Assembly (NCBI GenBank): GCA_900769285.1
Contig: CAAGGB010000147.1
Span: 1 to 29,314 of the forward strand
Source: Victivallales bacterium
GTDB lineage: Bacteria > Verrucomicrobiota > Lentisphaeria > Oligosphaerales > Oligosphaeraceae
Length of the DNA: 29,314 nucleotides
Reading direction: 5' to 3'
Shown here: positions 14,184 through 22,201 of the stretch, piece after piece
Numbering within the stretch: the stretch's first letter is position 1
Layout of the letters: each line of letters begins with the position of its first letter
Program-made: the position numbers and the translations under genes
The notes under the pieces: generated by a model
What the model was told of the DNA's origin: nothing
The model's database searches: none
The model's input: the letters and a program-made list of their open reading frames with translations, nothing else

Positions 14184-16691
14184 CTAGTTGACGGCGGGCT
14201 GGTCGGCGGCGTCGCCAAGGATGGCGCGGATGGCCTCGCGGGTGGCGTCGGCGAGTTCGCGGGCGTCCTGGAAGGCGTCGGCGGAGATGGGCTTGAGGAA
14301 GTCGATGGAGACGGTCTTTCCCCAGCGTGGGAGTCTGCGGAAGCGTGGGAGGACGTCGAAGGCGCCGCGGATGGCGACGGGGACGACGGGGACGTGGTTC
14401 TCGAGGGCGAGCTTGGCGAAGGCGAGTCGGAAGTCGTTGAGGCGTCCGTCCATGGAGCGCATGCCTTCGGGGAAGATGGCGATGGTGCATCCCTGGCGGA
14501 GGGCGGCGGCGAGGGAGCCGAGTGACTGTCGGAGGTCGCCGTTGATGTCCATGGGGATGATGTTGTGGCGTTGTGCGAAGCGTTCCATGAAGCGTCCGGA
14601 GACGAATTTGGAGACGGCGTAGAAGTAGGTCTTGCGGAGCCGTGCGGACTTCATGCGCGAGCAGAGGTAGAAGGCGTCGAGGAAGCTCTGGTGGTTGGGT
14701 GCGATGATGCAGGGGCCGTCGGGGAGGTTCTCCATGCCGCTGACGGTGATACGCGAGAGGCGTCGGAGGCAGAAGCCGGAGATGGCGTTGAGGAGTCCGT
14801 GTGTCCAGGCGGGCCGGTGGAGGGTCCAGGCGGTGGCCGTCTGGGCGCAGGTTCCGGACGATGCGTCGGCGGGGTGGTCATGGAGGAACTGTGCGAGCTC
14901 GCGGGCGGTGGGGTGCTCGGCGAGGATGGAGGGCTCGTAGTCGCCGTGGAAGCGCTCGTGGAGGAAGGAGACGAGGCTGAGCTTGCCGAGGGAGTCGATG
15001 GCGAGTCCGAGCTCGAAGTGCTCGTCGGGGCCGACGGGCCGTCCGACGGCGAGTTCGAGGTACTCGCGGATGGGCTCGTATTCGGGGAGGTCGGGGGCGG
15101 TCGTCTCCTGCGCGGCGTCCTGCGTTTTGGGCTGTCCGCTGCGGAGTGCCTCGAGGGTCTTGCGGAGCTCGTGCCGGCGCAGCTTGCCGAGTCGGGTGCG
15201 CGGGAGCGGGTCGGGGCTGATGGCCATCCTGGGGATGCGCTTGTAGGAGGGCTGGTGCTCGTTGTAGGGTTCGAGGATGGAGCCGTGGAGCGTCTGCTCG
15301 ATGTTGACGACGCGTCGTGCGGTGAGGGTCTTCATGTCGGGAACCATGAGGGCGAGGAGGGCGGCGCCGTCCTCGACGACGGCGCACTCGGCGAGGAGTC
15401 CGTCGGCGTAGCCCATGAGCTTGTCCTCAAGTTCGGCGGGCTGGATGTTCTTGCCGTTGGCGAGGATGATGAGCTCCTTGCTGCGTCCGGTGAGCCGGAT
15501 GTAGCCGTCGGCGTCGATTTCGCCGAGGTCGCCGGTGCGGAGCCAGCCGTCGTGGTCGATGGTGGCGGCGGTCTCCTCGGGGCGGTTGTAGTAGCCCTTG
15601 GTGACGTTGGCGCCGCGGACCTGGACTTCGCCGTCGACGATGCGTATCGACGTGCAGGGGATGGGCTTGCCGACGGAGCCGGGGCGGACGCGCCCGGGCG
15701 GCGAGAAGGAGATCATGGGCGAGGTCTCGGTCATGCCGTAGCCCTCGAGGACCTCGAAGCCGAGTGCGCGGAAGTCGCGGATGAGCTCGGCTCCGGCGGC
15801 CGCTCCGCCCGAGGAGATGTAGCGGATGTGGCCGCCGAACTTCTGCTGGACCTGACGGAAGATGAGGCGTGACAGCGCCAGCGAGTGGGCGCGCGAGCAG
15901 ACCCAAAACAGCACCCGCGCCACGGACGAGGCGCGTATCTTGCCCATGATGGCCTCGCGGAACAGCGACAGCAGGCGCGGAACCGCCACGATGAACGTGC
16001 AGGCGTGGTCCTGCAGCGCCGCCATGATGGCCTCCGGCTTCATCTCCTCGGCGAACACCGCCGTCGCGCCAATCGTCAGGGGCAGCACCAGGCTGCCCAG
16101 CAGCGGATAGGCGTGATGCAGCGGCAGGATCACCAGCACGCGGTCCTCCGGAATGAACACCTGGATGTCCGTCGAGCACGAGCGGATGTTCGCGTCCATG
16201 TTCCCGAACGTGAGCATCACGCCCTTCGGGTTGCCCGTCGTGCCGGACGTGTAGATGATGAGCGCCAGGTCGTCGGACGGATTCTCGTCGAACTCGGGGA
16301 CGGCCACGCCGGGCGCGGGTATCGCGATGTCGGTCAGCGGCAGCACCTGCGGGCGCGTGGACGGCAGGAGCGCCAGCGCCTCGTCCAGCTTGGCGCGAGA
16401 CTCCGCGCCGCACCACACCGCGCCGGGCGTGCAGTCGCCCAGGATGAACGCGATCTCCTTCGGCGTCGACATGAAGTCGACCGGCACGGCCGTCAGGCGC
16501 GCCCGCCAGATGGCCTCCAGGGCCACCGCCCACTCGGGGCAGTTCGCGCCCAGAATGGCCACCCGGCTGCCCGGCGGAAGCCCGCGCAGCGACGCCGCGC
16601 ACGCCTCCGTCGCCGCCATCAGTTGGCCGTAGTCAATCCGACGGCGACCGCACAGGATCGCCGCCTTCCCGTAGTCTCTCAAACACTGCAT
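14184..16691 (-). CDS. Fused acyl-CoA/acyl-ACP synthetase, acyl carrier domain and PlsC-type acyltransferase
   Basis: The protein has 835 aa. Residues about 1-515 form an AMP-binding adenylate-forming enzyme: YTSGTTGNPKG (147-157), GYGMTETSP (318-326), the WLRTGDLG and GYIRLTGRSKE segments around 383-406, and the catalytic lysine-bearing RLGKLRRHELR tail at 500-510. Residues about 536-607 form an acyl carrier domain with Ser567 in IDSLGKLSL as probable phosphopantetheine site. Residues about 640-830 form a 1-acylglycerol-3-phosphate acyltransferase-like domain with NHQSFLD (666-672) and FPEG (740-743). The enzyme would activate a free fatty acid, load its own carrier and acylate a lysophospholipid. 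This resembles E. coli Aas but with domain order reversed and an added carrier domain. A start further upstream (16838) is unlikely because it would overlap promoter-like AT-rich sequence. Confidence 0.92.
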   Translation of the reverse strand: MQCLRDYGKAAILCGRRRIDYGQLMAATEACAASLRGLPPGSRVAILGANCPEWAVALEAIWRARLTAVPVDFMSTPKEIAFILGDCTPGAVWCGAESRAKLDEALALLPSTRPQVLPLTDIAIPAPGVAVPEFDENPSDDLALIIYTSGTTGNPKGVMLTFGNMDANIRSCSTDIQVFIPEDRVLVILPLHHAYPLLGSLVLPLTIGATAVFAEEMKPEAIMAALQDHACTFIVAVPRLLSLFREAIMGKIRASSVARVLFWVCSRAHSLALSRLIFRQVQQKFGGHIRYISSGGAAAGAELIRDFRALGFEVLEGYGMTETSPMISFSPPGRVRPGSVGKPIPCTSIRIVDGEVQVRGANVTKGYYNRPEETAATIDHDGWLRTGDLGEIDADGYIRLTGRSKELIILANGKNIQPAELEDKLMGYADGLLAECAVVEDGAALLALMVPDMKTLTARRVVNIEQTLHGSILEPYNEHQPSYKRIPRMAISPDPLPRTRLGKLRRHELRKTLEALRSGQPKTQDAAQETTAPDLPEYEPIREYLELAVGRPVGPDEHFELGLAIDSLGKLSLVSFLHERFHGDYEPSILAEHPTARELAQFLHDHPADASSGTCAQTATAWTLHRPAWTHGLLNAISGFCLRRLSRITVSGMENLPDGPCIIAPNHQSFLDAFYLCSRMKSARLRKTYFYAVSKFVSGRFMERFAQRHNIIPMDINGDLRQSLGSLAAALRQGCTIAIFPEGMRSMDGRLNDFRLAFAKLALENHVPVVPVAIRGAFDVLPRFRRLPRWGKTVSIDFLKPISADAFQDARELADATREAIRAILGDAADQPAVN

Positions 16692-16728
16692 GACCTGAAG
16701 AACCCTATCTGCCTGCTCGTTCCGTTCC

Positions 16729-16790
16729 GTGTATAAAAAAGCGACTATATTAATTAAGCATCTGTTTCCGCTAAAGCAAGTCAGCGCGTG
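16729..16790 (-). promoter_or_regulatory. AT-rich upstream region of the acyl-transfer fusion gene
   Basis: This AT island, including TTAATTAA and TATAGT read on the minus strand, sits 40-100 bases before the start at 16691 in otherwise very GC-rich DNA. TATAGT matches a -10 box in 5 of 6 positions, but no convincing -35 lies 16-18 bases before it. I therefore mark the region rather than a defined promoter. Confidence 0.35.
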
Positions 16791-16797
16791 GGGTGCA

Positions 16798-16826
16798 CTG
16801 GCAATTCGCGGATTATGGCTTATGTT
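16798..16826 (+). promoter_or_regulatory. Promoter for holA-GAF unit
   Basis: CTGGCA at 16798-16803 (4 of 6) is followed by 17 bases and TATGTT at 16821-16826. Transcription would start near 16833, which argues against the in-frame ATG at 16833 and for the ATG at 16962, preceded by CAGGAG. Confidence 0.5.
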
Positions 16827-16961
16827 AGTTAGGTGCATTGGGCCGTCGGCGCACAGGCGTGCGGCGACGGCCCGGGGGCGCCCGCAGCCCCCCAGTCAGG
16901 CCAGTCAGTCACCCACCCACCACCTACCCAACACGCGCCGCGGGGAGCGTCAGGAGTCGCC

Positions 16962-18089
16962 ATGGCGAAGTCAGCGAATGTCCACATCATCGTCGGGAAC
17001 GACGGGGCGCTGGTGCGCCAGCGGGCGACGGAGACGGTCACGCGCCTGGTGGGGCCGCAGCCGGACGACTTCGCGTTCGACGTGTACGAGGAGGGCGAGT
17101 CGGGTCCGACGCCGGAGCTGGTCTGGCGGGCGCTGCGCTCGGTGCGGACGCCGCCCTTTCTGGGCGGGCCGAAGACCGTGTGGCTCAAGCACTTCAGCGC
17201 CCTGGACGCGGAGTCGTCCAAGAGTTCGGACATCGGGAAGGCGCTGCGGGAGCTGTCAGCGCTGATCGCCTCGGGGATACCGGCCGACATCGTGCTGGTG
17301 ATTGACGGCGAGTGCAAGGACACGAAGAAGCTGCCGCTGCTGAAGGCGTGCCGTGGGAAGGCGGAGGTGACGGAGCTGAACCGCCCCGAGCGCAACAAGT
17401 ACGGCTGGGAGGCGCAGATGACGGAGCTGGTGACGGCGGCGGCGCAGGCCAAGGGCCTCACGCTCCGCCGTGACGCGACCGAGTATCTGCTCGGGGTGCT
17501 GGGCACGGAGACGTCGCGCATCGACTCGGAGCTGGAGAAGCTCCTCTGCTACCGCGGCGAGCCGGGCGAGGTGACGCTGGACGAGGTGTCGGCCATCTGC
17601 TCGGGACAGGGTGACGAGTATGCGTGGACGTTCACGAACGCGGTGGGCGCGCGCGACCTGGAGGGCTGCCTGCGCATCATCGGCGTGATGTCGCAGGACC
17701 CGTCCCGGGACGCCGAGAAGACGGCGCGGTCGCTGCTGACGACGATGGCCGGCCATTTCCGCGAGTCGCTTCAGATACAGATTTTCATGAGCCAGAACCG
17801 CGCGGGGAACCCCGCCGGGCTGCGTCGCCTCATCGAGGGCGCCTCCGCCGAGCAGAAGGAGTCCTGGAAGGCGGAGGGCAACGACTTCGTCACCTTCAAC
17901 ACCTACCGTATCCTCAAGATGGCCGAGAAGGCCGTCGCCTACCATCCGCGCGAGCTCATCCGCGCCATCTCCGCCATCGGGGACGCTGTCCTGCAGTGCA
18001 ACTCCTCCTCCACGGAGGTGCGCGCCGCCCTCGAGAGCCTCCTCTTCGCCATCGTCCCCAGACCACGCACCGCACCAGGACGCCCATGA
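16962..18089 (+). CDS. holA: DNA polymerase III delta subunit
   Basis: The start is ATG 16962, five bases after CAGGAG, giving 375 aa. It opens and loads the sliding clamp as part of the clamp-loader complex. The N-terminus HIIVGNDGALVRQRATETV matches the degenerate P-loop region of delta subunits. Typical features follow: a PPFLGGPKTVWLKHFSAL strand-turn, VLVIDGECKDTKKLPLLKAC (domain I Walker-B-like strand then linker), the AKGLTLRRDATEYLLGVLGTE domain II segment, the LEKLLCYRGEPGEVTLDEV region, and a C-terminal collar with the LLTTMAGHFRESLQIQ helix. The stop overlaps the ATG of the GAF gene. Codon use is CTG-rich in the first part and more CTC-rich toward the end. Confidence 0.88.
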   Translation: MAKSANVHIIVGNDGALVRQRATETVTRLVGPQPDDFAFDVYEEGESGPTPELVWRALRSVRTPPFLGGPKTVWLKHFSALDAESSKSSDIGKALRELSALIASGIPADIVLVIDGECKDTKKLPLLKACRGKAEVTELNRPERNKYGWEAQMTELVTAAAQAKGLTLRRDATEYLLGVLGTETSRIDSELEKLLCYRGEPGEVTLDEVSAICSGQGDEYAWTFTNAVGARDLEGCLRIIGVMSQDPSRDAEKTARSLLTTMAGHFRESLQIQIFMSQNRAGNPAGLRRLIEGASAEQKESWKAEGNDFVTFNTYRILKMAEKAVAYHPRELIRAISAIGDAVLQCNSSSTEVRAALESLLFAIVPRPRTAPGRP

Positions 18090-18868
18090 ACAACGACTTC
18101 GACACCAACCTCGACATCCTCAACCTCCTCACCGACGCGCTCACCAGCCCCCTGACCATCGACGAGGCGCTCAACCGCATCACCGCCATCACCTGCCGGC
18201 TCATGGACACCGAGCAGGCCGTCTTCCTCTTCCGCGAGGAGGAGCGCCGCGAGCTCGTCGTCCGCTCCGTCGTCGGCGTCGACAGCCCGAATGTCCGCGC
18301 CGGCCACGCGCTGGTCGTGCCGCCGCGCCTGCACAGCATCCTCTGGCAGCAGCGCACGCTCCACCAGATCAACTGGATCTACTCGGGCATCGACGACATC
18401 ATGTTCCCCATCATCTCCGTCCCCGTGCTGGTCAAGGGCGCCCGCATCGGGCTGCTCCTCGCCGGCGGCGCCCGCGACAAGAACGCCGCCAAGCCCTACG
18501 ACCAGGCGCGGCGCAAGATCTTCACGCTCCTCAGCCGCTTCGCCTCCCTCGTCATCGAGAACTCCAAAGTCTACGACTACCTCCGGCAGCACTTCGCCGC
18601 CACCTCCCGCGAGCTGCGCGAGCAGAACAAGCTGGAGGCCGAGTCGCGCTCGCGCGGCGAGGCCGAGCAGCTCATGGTCACGTCCATCAAGAACCCCTCC
18701 AAGGTCGTCAGGCTGCTCACCGAGTCCTTCTTCAAGGAGCTCGCCCACGCCGGCTTCACCGCCGGGCACGTCGCCACCGCCGCCGCGCACCTCCTCCAGC
18801 TCGTCACCGAGTCCGACATCGACCCCACCGGACGGCTCCTCCCGCCCGGAACCGCGCCCCAGCGCTGA
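18086..18868 (+). CDS. GAF-domain sensor-like protein of unknown role
   Basis: The protein has 260 aa. Its ATG overlaps the holA stop in ATGA and AGGA lies five bases upstream, so it is probably coupled to holA. Residues about 10-165 read as one GAF domain: an N-terminal helix (LDILNLLTDALTSPLTIDEALNRIT), the strand AVFLFREEERRELVVRSVVG, a loop region with HSILWQQRTLHQINWI, the strand MFPIISVPVLVKGARIGLLLAGGA and the terminal helix FTLLSRFASLVIENSKVYDYLRQ. After a charged coiled-coil-like stretch (about 170-195) it ends without any kinase, cyclase or HTH output domain. It may bind a small ligand or a partner protein. A link to replication is only positional. Confidence 0.8.
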   Translation: MNNDFDTNLDILNLLTDALTSPLTIDEALNRITAITCRLMDTEQAVFLFREEERRELVVRSVVGVDSPNVRAGHALVVPPRLHSILWQQRTLHQINWIYSGIDDIMFPIISVPVLVKGARIGLLLAGGARDKNAAKPYDQARRKIFTLLSRFASLVIENSKVYDYLRQHFAATSRELREQNKLEAESRSRGEAEQLMVTSIKNPSKVVRLLTESFFKELAHAGFTAGHVATAAAHLLQLVTESDIDPTGRLLPPGTAPQR

Positions 18869-18932
18869 CCTGACGCGCACCCCTTCCCTCACCTCACCCA
18901 TCCCCATAAACCCTATTCGGAGACAAAGCCCC

Positions 18933-20303
18933 ATGGCCCTTTGGAGCGGCAGATTCAGCCAGGAAACCGACACCCTCGTCCGGCAGTTCTCGGAGTCCAT
19001 CTCCTACGACCGCCGACTCTACCCCTACGACATCCAGGGCAGCATCGCCCACGCCACCATGCTTGCCCGGCAGGGCATCATCCCGCAGGCCGACGCCGAC
19101 GCCATCATCGCCGGGCTCAACGCCATCAAGGCCGACATCGACGCCGGCAACTTCCCCTTCGCCACCGAGCTCGAGGACATCCACATGAACATCGAGGCAC
19201 GGCTCACCGAACGCATCGGCCAGCCCGGCGCACGACTCCACACAGGACGCTCCCGCAACGACCAGATCGCCACCGACGAGCGGCTCTTCCTCCGCGCCGA
19301 GGACGACCTCACCGTCGCCCTCGTCCGCGACCTCCAGCGCGCCCTCGTCCGCCTCGCCGACCAGTACGGCGACGCCATCATGCCCGGCTTCACCCACCTC
19401 CAGCACGCCCAGCCCGTCTTCTTCGGACACCACCTCCTCGCCTACGTCGAGATGCTCGGACGCGACGCCGAGCGCCTCCAGGACGCCCGGAAGCGCATCA
19501 ACCGCCTCCCCCTCGGCGCGGGCGCCATCGCCGGCTCCACCCTCCCCCTCGACCGCGAGTTCGTCGCCGAGCAGCTCGGCTTCGAGAGCGTCCTGCGCAA
19601 CTCGATGGACGCGGTGGCCGACCGCGACACGCTGGTGGAGTTCCTGTCCTGCCTGGCCATCGTCGCCATGCACCTGTCGCGCCTCTCCGAGGACATCATC
19701 CTCTGGTTCAGCCAGGAGTTCGCGTTCATCGAGCTGGGCGACGCCTTCACCACCGGCTCCTCCCTCATGCCACAGAAGAAGAACCCCGACGTCGCCGAGC
19801 TGACGCGCGGCAAGACGGGACGCGTCTACGGCCATCTCATGGCCCTCCTCACCACCCTCAAGGGCCTCCCGCTCACCTACAACCGCGACCTCCAGGAGGA
19901 CAAGGAGGGCCTCTTCGACGCCCTCGACACCGTGAAGCTGTCGCTGGCGACCCTCACCGCCATGCTCGGCACGCTCCGTCCGCGCCGCGACCGCATGGCC
20001 GCGGCGGCCGCCGACCCCGCCCTGGAGGCGACGGACCTCGCCGAGTGGCTCGTCCGCCAGGGCGTCCCCTTCCGCGACGCGCACCACCAGGTCGGCGCGT
20101 TCGTCGGCTGGTGCGCCGCCCACGGCAAGGAGCTCGACCAGGCCACCCTCGACGAGATGCGGCTCTCCATCCCCACCGCCACCGCGGAGTGCCTCGGGCT
20201 CTTCCGCCCCGAGGCCTCCGCCAACGCCCGCGACCTCACCGGCGGCACCGCACTCCGGCAGGTCCGCGCCCAGACCGACTTCTGGAAGCAGCAGCTCGCC
20301 TGA
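18933..20303 (+). CDS. argH: Argininosuccinate lyase
   Basis: It cleaves argininosuccinate to arginine and fumarate, the last step of arginine synthesis, as a cytoplasmic homotetramer. The start is ATG 18933 with a CGGAG site upstream. It has 456 aa, normal length. Fumarase-superfamily motifs are TGRSRNDQ (104-111), THLQHAQP (154-161, containing the catalytic His region) and the superfamily signature GSSLMPQKKNPD (275-286), whose flexible serine loop holds the catalytic Ser. The N-terminal LWSGRF and the YDIQGSIAHATML segment are also diagnostic. It begins 64 bases after the GAF gene on the same strand. argG is not in the window. Most of the gene uses CTC leucine codons, but a short patch near 19600-19690 switches to CTG. 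Confidence 0.97.
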   Translation: MALWSGRFSQETDTLVRQFSESISYDRRLYPYDIQGSIAHATMLARQGIIPQADADAIIAGLNAIKADIDAGNFPFATELEDIHMNIEARLTERIGQPGARLHTGRSRNDQIATDERLFLRAEDDLTVALVRDLQRALVRLADQYGDAIMPGFTHLQHAQPVFFGHHLLAYVEMLGRDAERLQDARKRINRLPLGAGAIAGSTLPLDREFVAEQLGFESVLRNSMDAVADRDTLVEFLSCLAIVAMHLSRLSEDIILWFSQEFAFIELGDAFTTGSSLMPQKKNPDVAELTRGKTGRVYGHLMALLTTLKGLPLTYNRDLQEDKEGLFDALDTVKLSLATLTAMLGTLRPRRDRMAAAAADPALEATDLAEWLVRQGVPFRDAHHQVGAFVGWCAAHGKELDQATLDEMRLSIPTATAECLGLFRPEASANARDLTGGTALRQVRAQTDFWKQQLA

Positions 20304-20336
20304 CCCACCAGGCAACGCTTTTTGTGGCGTCGCCGC

Positions 20337-20364
20337 TTGACAAAACAAGAACACACGCTACATT
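20337..20364 (+). promoter_or_regulatory. Promoter for the tRNA-Gln genes
   Basis: TTGACA at 20337-20342 is a perfect -35 box, followed after 16 bases by TACATT at 20359-20364 (4 of 6). The first tRNA begins about 30 bases downstream at 20395, a normal tRNA leader length. Confidence 0.6.
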
Positions 20365-20394
20365 AGGTAACGTTCCCTAACAGGAGAAGCCGCT

Positions 20395-20468
20395 AGGCCG
20401 TTGGTGTAATGGTAGCACAACAGATTCTGGTTCTGTTTGTCTAGGTTCGAGTCCTGGACGGCCTGCCA
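20395..20468 (+). tRNA. tRNA-Gln (anticodon CTG), copy 1
   Basis: The 74-nt gene has an encoded CCA end. The acceptor stem pairs AGGCCGT with ACGGCCT (discriminator G). The anticodon stem ACAGA/TCTGT encloses loop TTCTGGT, giving anticodon CTG for CAG codons. The T arm CTAGG-TTCGAGT-CCTGG is canonical, with a G-U pair. It is identical to the copy 163 bases downstream. Confidence 0.95.
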
Positions 20469-20557
20469 GCCCCCTCTCCTCCAAGAACAACGTGCGCCGA
20501 GACGCTGCGGAAACGCGATTTTCCCGTTGTCCACGCGCAGACATTTTGACAACTAAC

Positions 20558-20631
20558 AGGCCGTTGGTGTAATGGTAGCACAACAGATTCTGGTTCTGTT
20601 TGTCTAGGTTCGAGTCCTGGACGGCCTGCCA
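20558..20631 (+). tRNA. tRNA-Gln (anticodon CTG), copy 2
   Basis: This is an exact 74-nt duplicate of the tRNA at 20395-20468, including the encoded CCA, while the flanks differ. A TTGACA at 20546-20551 ends only six bases before it and is too close to serve as its promoter, so the two are probably co-transcribed from 20337. A terminator follows ten bases later. Confidence 0.95.
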
Positions 20632-20640
20632 CTTGGAAGA

Positions 20641-20674
20641 GACGCTCCTGCCCTGGGCTTGAGCGTCTTTTTTT
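20641..20674 (+). terminator. Rho-independent terminator after tRNA-Gln pair
   Basis: GACGCTC (20641-20647) pairs perfectly with GAGCGTC (20661-20667) around a 13-base loop and is followed by seven T (20668-20674). Confidence 0.9.
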
Positions 20675-20723
20675 GTCCCTGAAGCCACCGCAACCCACAG
20701 GAAAAAGAAAGGAGACCGTCGTC

Positions 20724-21344
20724 ATGATGAGAGGAATGATGAAGCGCGCATCGCTGCTGGCCGTGGTCCTGTCGGCCGGCCTGTTCGGAGCCGAGGTCCG
20801 TCCGCTGCCCGAGGTGCCCCGCACGGGCGGGCTGCCCCTGATGGAGGCGCTGTCGCGGCGCCAGTCGCACCGCGACTTCGCGGAGGGCGCCACGCTGACC
20901 GATGCCGAGCTCGCCGGCGTGCTGTGGGCCGCCAACGGCTTCAACCGCGACGGTAAGCGCACGGCGCCCTCCGCGATGAACGCCCAGGCCATCGACATCT
21001 ATGTCTTCGACGCGGCCGGCGCCTGGCGCTACGAGCCCGCCGCCAGCCGCCTGACGCTCGTCCGCCAGGGCGACCTCCGCGGCGAGACCGGCGGCCAGCC
21101 GTTCGTCCGCAAGGCGGCCGTCAACCTCGTCTTCGTGTATGACCTGACGCGGGCGCCGCGCAAAGGCGACAGCCGCTGGGCGGCCGTCGATGCGGCGTTC
21201 TGCGCCGAGAACGTCTACCTGTACTGCGCCTCCGCCGGACTGAAGACCGTGGTCCGCGGCTCGGTCAGCCAGGAGCAGGTCGCCAAGGTGCTCGGACTGC
21301 CCGAGACGGCGCGCACCGTGCTGGCGCAGAGCGTCGGCAAATGA
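20724..21344 (+). CDS. Exported nitroreductase-family (SagB-like) protein
   Basis: The start is ATG 20724, nine bases after AAAGGAG, giving 206 aa. Residues 1-20 look like a signal peptide (MMRGMMKR, a hydrophobic Leu/Val/Ala core, then GLFGA before EVRPL), suggesting a periplasmic protein. The remainder fits the nitroreductase fold as seen in SagB-type dehydrogenases: LMEALSRRQSHRDF (FMN-phosphate-binding RRS.R.F-like), LSxLLWAAxG-like AELAGVLWAANGFNR, KRTAPSAMNAQAIDIYVF and a central SRWAAVDAAFCAENVYLYCASAGLKTVVRG helix-strand. It probably binds FMN and reduces an unknown substrate. The stop overlaps the start of the DUF2293 gene by four bases. No thiazole/oxazole peptide cluster is present, so a SagB role in peptide modification is unlikely. 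Confidence 0.82.
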   Translation: MMRGMMKRASLLAVVLSAGLFGAEVRPLPEVPRTGGLPLMEALSRRQSHRDFAEGATLTDAELAGVLWAANGFNRDGKRTAPSAMNAQAIDIYVFDAAGAWRYEPAASRLTLVRQGDLRGETGGQPFVRKAAVNLVFVYDLTRAPRKGDSRWAAVDAAFCAENVYLYCASAGLKTVVRGSVSQEQVAKVLGLPETARTVLAQSVGK

Positions 21345-22195
21345 GCGGCACGGCGCCGGAGCCCATTCTGGTCTGGGAGACGGAGGCCGGCCAGCACAGC
21401 GTCTTCAGCCGCAACGGACGGCGCGTGACGCTGCCGGACGGCTGGGTCTTCGTCCCCAGCGGCGACCCCGGCCTGACGCGGCGACTGAAGGCCGCCGGCC
21501 CCTGCTGGCAGGTCGTCCACAACCGCCGCGGACGGCAGGAGGGCATCGGACTCTGCGTGCCACAGGCGACGCTCGAGCGCGAGCGACGCAAACTGGAAGA
21601 CGAGCGCGCCGATCCCGCCTACGAGCGTCGGCTGGAGGCCGGGCGGCGCGCCCGCGCCGCCAAGCAGACGCGCTACGAGGCGGAATTCCTGTCGGCGGTC
21701 CGGTCGTTCCTGGCGTTCGCGCCGCGCTGGCGCGAGCTGGGCGAGCGATTGGCGGCGGCGGTGACGGCGCACGCGGTGCCCGTCGGCAGCGGCACGGTCG
21801 CGCGGACAGAGCGCATCCCGCTGGAGCGCCGCGCCGAGGCGGCGGTCATCGCCTGGATGCGTCACCAGACGACCGCCTATGACCACCTGACCATCGCCCG
21901 CGTCAAGGGCGCACGGCGCGAGGTGCGACGGCAGCTCGCCGCGCGCTCACGCGAGCTCCTCCAGCGCTACCGCGACGGCCAGGACGTCGACCAGGAGACC
22001 TGTCCGCTGGCGACCGCGCTCCGCCGCCTCGACGACGCGCCTGTCCCTGCACCCGCGCGACCCGCCGTCCCCCTGAAGACCGTCCTCGCCGCCGGCGAGC
22101 CCGACCTCTTCGCCGACGCCCCTCTTCCGAAGGGCACGAAGCCCAGACCGACCATGAACCGACATCTCAGCGACTTCTTCGCCGACGAGGACTAG
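21341..22195 (+). CDS. DUF2293-containing protein of unknown function
   Basis: The protein has 284 aa and starts inside the stop of the nitroreductase gene (ATGA). The segment at about 160-215, EAAVIAWMRHQTTAYDHLTI followed by ARVKGARREVRRQL, matches my memory of the DUF2293 core (V.A..RH..T.YD.LL...R..AR..V), whose function is not known. The N-terminal part (1-80) has short strands and a WVFVPSGDPGLTRRLKA region. The middle (80-135) is a highly charged, probably helical stretch rich in Arg and Glu. The C-terminus ends with RHLSDFFADED, an acidic tail. There are no cysteines in a metal pattern and no membrane segment. The basic helical middle could bind nucleic acid, but that is a guess. Confidence 0.75.
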   Translation: MSGTAPEPILVWETEAGQHSVFSRNGRRVTLPDGWVFVPSGDPGLTRRLKAAGPCWQVVHNRRGRQEGIGLCVPQATLERERRKLEDERADPAYERRLEAGRRARAAKQTRYEAEFLSAVRSFLAFAPRWRELGERLAAAVTAHAVPVGSGTVARTERIPLERRAEAAVIAWMRHQTTAYDHLTIARVKGARREVRRQLAARSRELLQRYRDGQDVDQETCPLATALRRLDDAPVPAPARPAVPLKTVLAAGEPDLFADAPLPKGTKPRPTMNRHLSDFFADED

Positions 22196-22201
22196 ACCGA
22201 C

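Noticed and set aside
16833..16961. N-terminal extension of holA from ATG 16833
   Set aside because: The extension is Pro/Gln/Gly-rich and unlike delta subunits. ATG 16962 has an optimal ribosome site and the promoter -10 is at 16821.
20546..20551. TTGACA as promoter of the second tRNA-Gln
   Set aside because: It ends six bases before the tRNA, leaving no room for a -10 box and leader.
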